From NCBI RefSeq assembly GCF_012489685.1, contig NC_080043.1:10906223-10970222 (forward strand): a DNA stretch of 64,000 nucleotides, given 5' to 3'. This document shows positions 57,061 through 64,000 of the stretch, piece by piece. Each line of letters opens with the position of its first letter. Position 1 is the stretch's first letter. Both the position numbers and the translations under genes were made by a program. The stretch is from Lotus japonicus. Lineage: Eukaryota; Streptophyta; Magnoliopsida; Fabales; Fabaceae. Under the pieces are notes generated by a model that saw nothing but the letters and a program-made list of their open reading frames with translations, had not been told where the DNA came from and ran no database searches.

Positions 57061-59085
57061 GGATAGAGGTCGTAGTTTTGTGTGAAATACACAATTTGTA
57101 TTCCTTAATATTTGCTCCTCTTACCCATGTATAATGAGAAGTGTCTACCCTAATTATCATACAAATTTTAATATGAATTTTAACAGTTTAATTATATCAC
57201 AACAAACATACACACACACAATATATATATATATAGACACACACATACATATTAACATATACACAAATGATTTCATTATATTTTATGTTAGCATTCCATA
57301 CAAATTATTGATAAAATCGAACACTCAGTCTCCGTACATCTCACGTGTTAATATCACTAGTGGTAATCCAATAAAGAGAAAGGAAAGGATTGGACGAAAA
57401 TTCGTTTCGTACAGGCAATAATTTTCCAAAAAATATCTTAGATAGATACGCTAAGATCTCATTTTATTTTTTATCTCATTTTTATTTACTATTTCTTTTT
57501 ACATTTTTATTTTTATTTTATCACATCACACATTAATATTATTAACATTCTCCTATATTCTCTTTTTTTAAATCCACTCCAATAATGATATATACACACA
57601 CCTCATTTTTTAAACATTTTATTTTCACATATTTTTATTTCTATCTATCTCTCTCATCTTATCATCTATCACATCTCATGTTTTCTCTTTCCTATTTTTT
57701 CTTTTCTTCTTATCTCTCTCCTCATTCCACCTCTTTCCACCTCAAATAGAAGTGTGAAAGAAACATAATTCAATCCACTCTCCTATATTCTGATAGGTGC
57801 CCACTAGGGTGAACATTTTATTTTTTGGTCCACCTAGGGTTTTTAAGTAATTTATCATTATAAAAAAAAAGTTAAACCCTAATTTCACACCTTCCATTAT
57901 TGGATATCAGAACCCAATCCATTCATCATCATGTGTCCCAACCCTTTTTTTTTCCTAGTCATCTCAACCAACCATAGCAGAGATCGAAGATGAAATTGAG
58001 TTCATCCAAATTGGCAGCTCTAATCACACATGGGTACTCATTCAATTCCTATCATCCTTTAAATACAAACACAAGGGAGAGAGAAAAGAATCAACCATGT
58101 GAGAGTAAAGGTGATGGTGTTGCAACTGCTGCGTTAAGGAATAGGGAGGCACAAGGTGGTGGTCGTTGGCCAGCTAAAACGAGAAGGAAGGAGAAAGAAA
58201 ACTGCCTTCTAGATGTTAACTTGTAAGTGCTACACGACCTGGAACAAGAACTAGGCTTCCCTCAACCCTCATCAAGGTCACGAAAATTCCATTCCCATGA
58301 CAGAGACGGTCCTAAAAACCCAATTCTGAAAACTTGCAGGTGAAGCGTCACCGGAGAAGACGCCGGTGGGGGTGCTCGGCGGAAGGTGGCCCAATTTAGA
58401 AATTTCTTTAGGGGTTTTGAAGCTTCCAGGAGAGTCTAACCGTGGTGTTGATTTTGTCATTGGAGGTCGGACGACGTCGGAATCAAGGGAGAAGTTGATG
58501 GTGGTTAGGGTTCCGTTTCTCCTCTGTTCTTCGTCATTTGTGCTCTGTTATGTCATGGTCTCGCTCGCCGGAGACAAAGGAGAAGAGGTGACGGTGGTTC
58601 TGCGTGGTGCTCGTCGGGAATGTAGGTAAGAACCCACGGTTGATTAGGGGTGAAATCTGGGAATTTAGTGGAGAGTGTTCTGAGAGAGTCAGGGGATGAA
58701 ATCTGGGAAAATCTTAAAATTTATTATTTAATTAATAAAAGAAAGAATATTACATTTTCACCATTTTATCATTCTTTTAATCCTAGTCATCTATCTAAAG
58801 AATATTCCTATATTTCAAGATCTAACGGTAGAGCTGGACTTGGCCCGTGCACGTGGGCCGGCCCGCTAAACCCGCAGTCCGCACGGGCTGTGGCCCGGTG
58901 ATTGCTTGCCCGTTTAAAAGCGGGCCTATGCGGTCTGGCGCGCTCAACCCGCGAGTTCAGGCGGGTTAAACCGCGGTTTTGCGGGCTGGACCACATTACC
59001 AAAAAAAAATTTTAAGTCTTGAAGTACTGACCCAACATAAAAAAAACAGTTAAAGACTCCAAAAGTCCAACCCAATCCTCCCTCG
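57061..59085. other. Intergenic DNA with hAT-like GC-rich segment
   Basis: No gene recognised. There is an (AT)n/(AC)n tract near 57205-57245 and pyrimidine-rich sequence around 57600-57740. About 58825-59000 (gagctggacttggcccgtgc, cccgctaaacccgc, gcgggttaaaccgcgg) resembles the subterminal part of a hAT element similar in style to 20172, but its partner end is not in the window. Confidence 0.45.
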
Positions 59086-62008
59086 GGTCCTGTAAGACCC
59101 AAGTTTTTAAGCTTAGAATAAGTGGAAGAGATTTCCATTTACGATTAGGCTTGACGTATCGCGAAGGAAAAACCTGAACAAGAGTTTATCGGATGAAATA
59201 AATTTATGAAGGAGGAAGTTCAGGAAAAGTCAAAGGATTGTATCGAAGTAGATTTAAGTTATAGCACGATCGATATTCGCTTTAAAACCTAGGACAAGAA
59301 CCTTAGAAAATAGAACTATGTTCCACCTTTGGAACACTATAGGAATAAAATTTCCAAAGATCTTCCACCCTTGGAACATTGTAGGAATTTAGTCCAAAAA
59401 TCTTCAGAGAAATGTTAGAACTTCTCTTATTCCATATATAACAAGCGTTTCAAGGTGAAACTCTAGGATCTACGAACGTCCGATTCCAATCATCGGAAGT
59501 TTGCCGAAACCAAAACCCTGATAGTTCAAAACCCTAGAATCAACCGACGATGAAGACTTTTTCTATTCGGAGCTTCGAACGAAGATTCCACACGCATACA
59601 CCCATTTCTTTCGATGTTTCTAATCTTTCTTCAGAAGGAAGTTTCTTCATCCGACGTCAAACACAAAAAGTAGTTCTGCGGCGTATTTCAACCCATACTA
59701 CGTTCAAGCTATTTTCTCACTTAAATGAACCAGGAACAAGTATCGACTTTTTATAGAGAGATACTTAACTCTGATGCATAATATGACAACTTCATATTTG
59801 TTCTGATCGTCTCACAAATATTCTTTAGCTCAGTTTTTACTCATTTCTTTGTCCATGGATCACTTTAATTTGCTCAAAGTGATCCAAACTTATATTTTAT
59901 TATTTCATAAAGTTCTTCATAATTTTTAGGATAATAGTATATCATCCTTATATTTTTCTCTTAACTCTACGAGTTAAATCTTCCGATGTCTAAATCAATT
60001 CGTACCAATTTCAAGAATATATTTACAAAATATCTATTCATCCTTGTCCCTCCACCAATCCGTTCTCATCCTCTCTCCTTACATCTTCACGTTTTATTTC
60101 TTTCCTCTGCAGAACACATTTTCTTCTTCCTTTCTCTTCTTATTCTTCTCCTTATTTCTCCTTGCCGCAACCTCCTTCTTCCCTTGCGTTTCTTCTTTTC
60201 TCCTGCTCACACCCACATCATTTTGTTCCTCACCAAAATCACCGTACCATATATCTTTTTCACCGTCAACCATCTTCATCTTCCTTGTGCAACACCATCA
60301 CGTTGCCTTCTTTTTCTTGCAGCAAGTCACCGCACCACCATTACCACCATGAGCCCAAGAGCCACGAGCTCCTCTCTTATGGCTGCACCACCGCAGGTCC
60401 AGCAATCACCACCACCCTCCTTTCCTCATGAAACAAGCCATCCCACTACTCAGCCTTCCTCAACGTGCCACACCACCAAGACCGGCAACTGCCGCTCCTC
60501 TTTTCCTTGGCCGCGAGCAAGCCACCACCGTGGGTACTCCTTCGTCCTCCTTTTCAGGCGAGGAAAAGCCACCAATCAATGAGCTCAACATAACCACACC
60601 ACCACCGCATCACAGCTTGAAGCCGCCACAGCCACCGTGAACAAAACAGAGCAAGAAAAACGTGAAAACAGAGGAGTATGACGCCGCCGACGTCGTCGAC
60701 GCCGTCAACTTCGACCTTTGATTCCGGTGTCCCCGGGCCTCCGTTCACAGCGAGGTTAGTACCGTTGGAACCCTTGCGACGTCCACAACAAAACCCATGT
60801 TCCGGATTGTCGTTCCGTCGTCGTCGACCGCCGCCGCTGCCGCCTTCGGGAGCTCTTTCCGGTCAACTCCGACGACCGATAGAAAAACAAAGGATACCGC
60901 TACGATCCTTGCCGTGAGGAGAGCAAAATCCTATCTTCAATTTCGTATTTGGGTCATTTTATTCGACGACCCCGATAACCACCGTCGACCTTCGGCTGAA
61001 CTTTCTGGGCAAACCGTCGACTCTTTGGGGAAACGGACAGCGCCGTTGAGTTTCTGGCCGCGAAAGGATGAAGGAACACATTCCTTTGTGTCTCCGGCGA
61101 CAGTTCCTCCGTCAACCCCGTGAGCCGCAACTTTCTCTGGCGACTCTTCGCCGACAAGTTTCAGAAACTTGATTTTCGTACGATGAACGGAAGCACCTTG
61201 CATCGAAGCTACACAATGGGAGGAATCGAGCCAACATATGCAAATAAAGATGTAATCGGATCGGAGTTGCACCTTAGTATGGAAATTGGCTAAGGTGAGG
61301 GCTTCTCACTGAATCTTTAGTTAATGCTTAGGGTCGATGCTTTCGACATTGATTTACTGTTTAGGCACTTGTTTGTGTTTGACTGGAAAAATGTTTTCTG
61401 AGGCTTCGGCTGACAATGTAGATGATTCATCTACTGAATGTTTTTGAGAGTGACTTACATGCTATGTGCTATGTGGGTAATCTAGGATGTGTGGTGCATG
61501 CTTTATATGCTAAGTGTTAAGTGATTATTCTAGAATGTGTTGATATATGACATGTTGATTGACTGTGCTGATTTAACTATGCTTTTCAATGATATCTGTG
61601 ATTCTGAGTAGTGAGAATAGCGGGCAGGTCATGCCGATTTTATTTTGAGAGTTTTGAGAAAGTTGATAGGACGAATGAGATTCAGGCCTTGTTATGGTGT
61701 TTCATGGATCGAGACATTCTCTGGAGTCATTTGGGGATTAGGAGATCCCGAGAACTTATAAGATTTTGCGATAAGACTAAAAGGAAATTATTTTATAAGG
61801 AAAATTCATAAGACATTAAACAACCTCTAAATCTTCAAATAATAATAACAAACTCGAAAGGAAGCTTAGGATTCAAATCTTAGTCTTGGAAAGCGAGAAG
61901 TGTCGTCGGATCCCAAGTGTTGAGAATGTTAAGAAGTTTTGAGTATGTTGATACTCTTGTACTCTGGGAGCAGTTGGTTTAGCCATCCAAGGGATGAGCC
62001 GAGAAGCT

Positions 62009-62478
62009 TCACTGAGGCGTGAGACCTTGTGAATGCGTGAAACTCCACTGAGGCGTGAGACCTTGTGGAAAGCATGGATCTTCACTGAGGCGTGAGACCT
62101 CGTGAACAGCATGAAGCTTCACTGAGGCGTGAGACCTTGTGAATGCGGGATACTCCACTGAGGCGTGAGACCTTGTGGAAAGCATGAATCTTCACTGAGG
62201 TGTGAGACCTCGTGAACAACATGAGACTTCACTGAGGCGTGAGACCTTGTGAATGCGGGATACTCCACTAAGGCGTGAGACCTTGTGGAAAGCATGAATC
62301 TTCACTGAGGCATGAGACCTCGTGAACAGCATGAGACTTCACTGAAGCGTGAGACTTCGTGCAAGTGTGTAAATTCACTGGGGCGTGAGACCCCGTGAAA
62401 GCATAAAACTTCACTGAAGCGTGAGACTTTGTGAATGTGTGGGACTCCACTGAAGCGTGAGACTTCGTGAGAGCATTG
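62009..62478. repeat. 36/37-bp minisatellite in the solo LTR
   Basis: About 13 units containing cactgaggcgtgagaccttg, spaced 36-37 bp (starts near 62011, 62047, 62084, 62121, 62157...), with later units mutated to aagcgtgagacttcgtg. The arginine/histidine/serine frames across it are repeat products. Confidence 0.92.
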
Positions 62479-63242
62479 ATGACTCGAAGAGTTATCGTGA
62501 GTGGTTGCACTCATTTTACGATTAATTGTATTTTGTCGCAAAATCGACTTTTACCTTAGGGTATTCTTTATCTACATTAAGTTAGCTAGAACATGTGGCG
62601 ACGTGTCGAGTGAGGTCGGAGACGTTGTTTGGCTAATCACTTTGCATTCATGCATACATTGGAGGTTAATACACGGCGTGATTACCGGACCTTCGTCGGT
62701 TTCCAAAATGGTCATAAGACCCGGAATGCCGTGTAAGAGCGTTTGTAGACGACTCTTGTAGCAGACCGAAATGGCAGACCTTCGGGTTTACTGCTAATCT
62801 GACTACCGTTGTTGTTGGAGTAAGAGGCACGCGGGCAGAAATGGTCCCACCATTGCTGGTGCTAGGATTGATCTGTTTGATGTCCATCCGTTCCGGAATG
62901 CATTTGGTTAACTGGGTTAATCGTCATATCATTTCATGCAACATGCATACTGACTTAGTTGCTGTGTGTGAGTGATACTTGTTAATCTTATTTGATGCAT
63001 GCTATTTGTTATTATTATTGTTTACATTCATTATGGAATATACAACCCTAGGATGTTATCCCTAGCTATAAGCCTAAGTGGCTATTATATTATCTGTATC
63101 TATCGGTGCTATTATTTACATAATTCTTTGGAGTTGACCCTCGCGTCTTCTGTGTGTGTTTTGGCGGACAAACGCCCATTGTCAGATGTCTTTGGCGGGC
63201 TGGTTCACGACGGTTCACCCTTCGGGGGGAACTAGGGTTGAG

Positions 63243-63353
63243 ATGCTGGAACAGGAGCGTATCGCGGTAGCGAGAGGAGGACGGGTAGTGTACCTAGACT
63301 TGGTCGTTCTGGATTCTGATTCAGACGACGATCATGCTAGCACGTATGACTGA
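63243..63353 (+). CDS. Small acidic LTR ORF (36 codons) in the solo LTR
   Basis: MLEQERIAVARGGRVVYLDL followed by an Asp/Ser-rich end (LDSDSDDDHASTYD), preceded within 18 bases by a run of G. The stop is 482 bp from the LTR end. It occupies the same LTR sector as the ORFs at 26509-26619 and 51851-52354 and has the same acidic ending. Unknown function; may equally be remnant coding sequence. Confidence 0.35.
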   Translation: MLEQERIAVARGGRVVYLDLVVLDSDSDDDHASTYD

Positions 63354-63840
63354 GTTTTAGTGTGAGCTCCTCGAGATAGGATTAGTGTAGGAGTAGAGTC
63401 TTAGCTCTGACTGTCATTTGTTTCCTTTGGGACAGGGTAGTTTCCCACCTATAGCTTTTTGTGTGGTTTCCTTACGGGAATCACAGAGAGTTGGTTTGAC
63501 TTAGGAGGTCTTGTTTCAGACCGATTGGGCTAACTTATTCTCGTTTTTGAGGTTTGTGTTGCGGACACTTCACCTCTACTTTGGTCTGTACTTATTGCCT
63601 ACGAGCGTTACTCTTTTCTCACTTCCTGTCACTGGAGGTTTACTCGTGACGTGGTTAGCTACTTACAGCGGGGGCTGTAATCTATATTGTATATTAGTTC
63701 TGTTGTCTTCGCATTTGCGTTTTATTTAATTCAGTCTAGTCTATATTATTATCGAGAAAAAAAAATATTCACGTTTTTCCGCATCAAGTTTATTTTTGGT
63801 TACTAAAGTAACGCCACCGAAATCAGGGTGTTACAGGTCC

Positions 63841-64000
63841 TACTAAAAAATAAGTCATTCCTCTCTCTAAAATCTGAATTCACTCCTAATTTGGAAAAAA
63901 AATCCATTTATTTTTTAATTTAGTCATCTATAAGGTTTTTAATGAAAAAAATTATTTTTAATTTAATTTTAAGTTGCATTCTTATTTATTTTTTAATTTA
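63841..64000. other. Right edge, AT-rich, nothing recognised
   Basis: AT-rich host sequence following the solo LTR; too short to interpret. Confidence 0.6.

Larger units (their letters stand above)
59091..63835 (+). mobile_element. Solo LTR of a Tekay-like gypsy element, 4.7 kb, TSD ggtcc
   Basis: Starts TGTAAGACCCAAG and ends CAGGGTGTTACA, flanked by ggtcc at 59086-59090 and 63836-63840. No primer-binding site, purine tract or pol is inside, so it is a single LTR left by LTR-LTR recombination. Its start shares tttttctattcggagctt with the LTR at 32393-35746 (complement near 35300). It contains GC-rich segments with several long chance frames (59986-61270), a tandem array (62009-62478) and a small acidic ORF (63243-63353). 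Beyond 63841 nothing is recognised. Confidence 0.85.

Noticed and set aside
59986..61272. Several long open frames (up to 198 codons) on both strands
   Set aside because: They overlap in different frames and on both strands in GC-rich, pyrimidine-rich LTR sequence and lack any domain; chance frames are the simpler explanation.
62009..62541. CRISPR-like regular repeats
   Set aside because: Plant LTR context, units contiguous without unique spacers; an ordinary minisatellite.

Overview
The window is plant nuclear DNA, very probably from a papilionoid legume. The grounds are AT-rich, intron-bearing sequence, a CYP79-type P450, tRNA-derived SINEs, TGGTATCAGAGC primer-binding sites, Tekay-clade Ty3/gypsy elements and CACTA, Mutator, hAT and Helitron elements with family-typical ends. 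No complete, intact host gene is visible. Nearly everything that can be explained is transposon, transposon-captured exon or decayed gene; species assignment is inference.

Layout. 1-774 is a GATA microsatellite. 0.8-9.2 kb is intergenic DNA holding a LINE relic, a short hAT element, two Mutator-type foldback elements and a SINE, most with intact target-site duplications (TSDs). 9260-15006 is a complete CACTA element (TSD cca) with a 7-exon TNP1-like gene but no recognisable TNP2 transposase. 15.6-16.9 kb is a Mutator-like element (MULE). 17810-21994 is a Helitron carrying DUF506-family exons with a hAT element in their intron. 23.1-25.9 kb holds two MULEs and a LINE tail. 26041-35746 is a composite Tekay (chromovirus) region with a gag-less pol and mismatched LTRs. 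36340-36938 is a hAT element. 37333-41017 is a CACTA element (TSD att) carrying three AMP deaminase exons.

The centre of interest is a CYP79 P450 on the minus strand. Exon 2 is at 42089-42724 and the end of exon 1 at 49055-49327. The 6.3-kb intron is filled by a CACTA element with an OSCA/CSC1-like exon, a MITE, and a MULE that itself contains a LINE tail. The 5' half of the P450 is missing, replaced by Copia and Tekay debris (49.3-52.7 kb). From 53716 a second Helitron runs on the minus strand with a double-B3-domain gene, broken by a MULE inserted in a coding exon. 56.1-57.1 kb is another MULE, and 59091-63835 is a 4.7-kb solo LTR with TSD ggtcc.

How the parts relate: the TSDs let insertions be ordered (LINE in MULE in P450 intron; MULE in captured B3 exon in Helitron; hAT in captured DUF506 intron in Helitron). 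The most novel candidate is a small ORF near the 3' end of the Tekay-like LTRs, at a nearly constant distance from the LTR terminus and usually behind a G-run, with an acidic C-terminus. It is visible in up to four divergent LTRs here.
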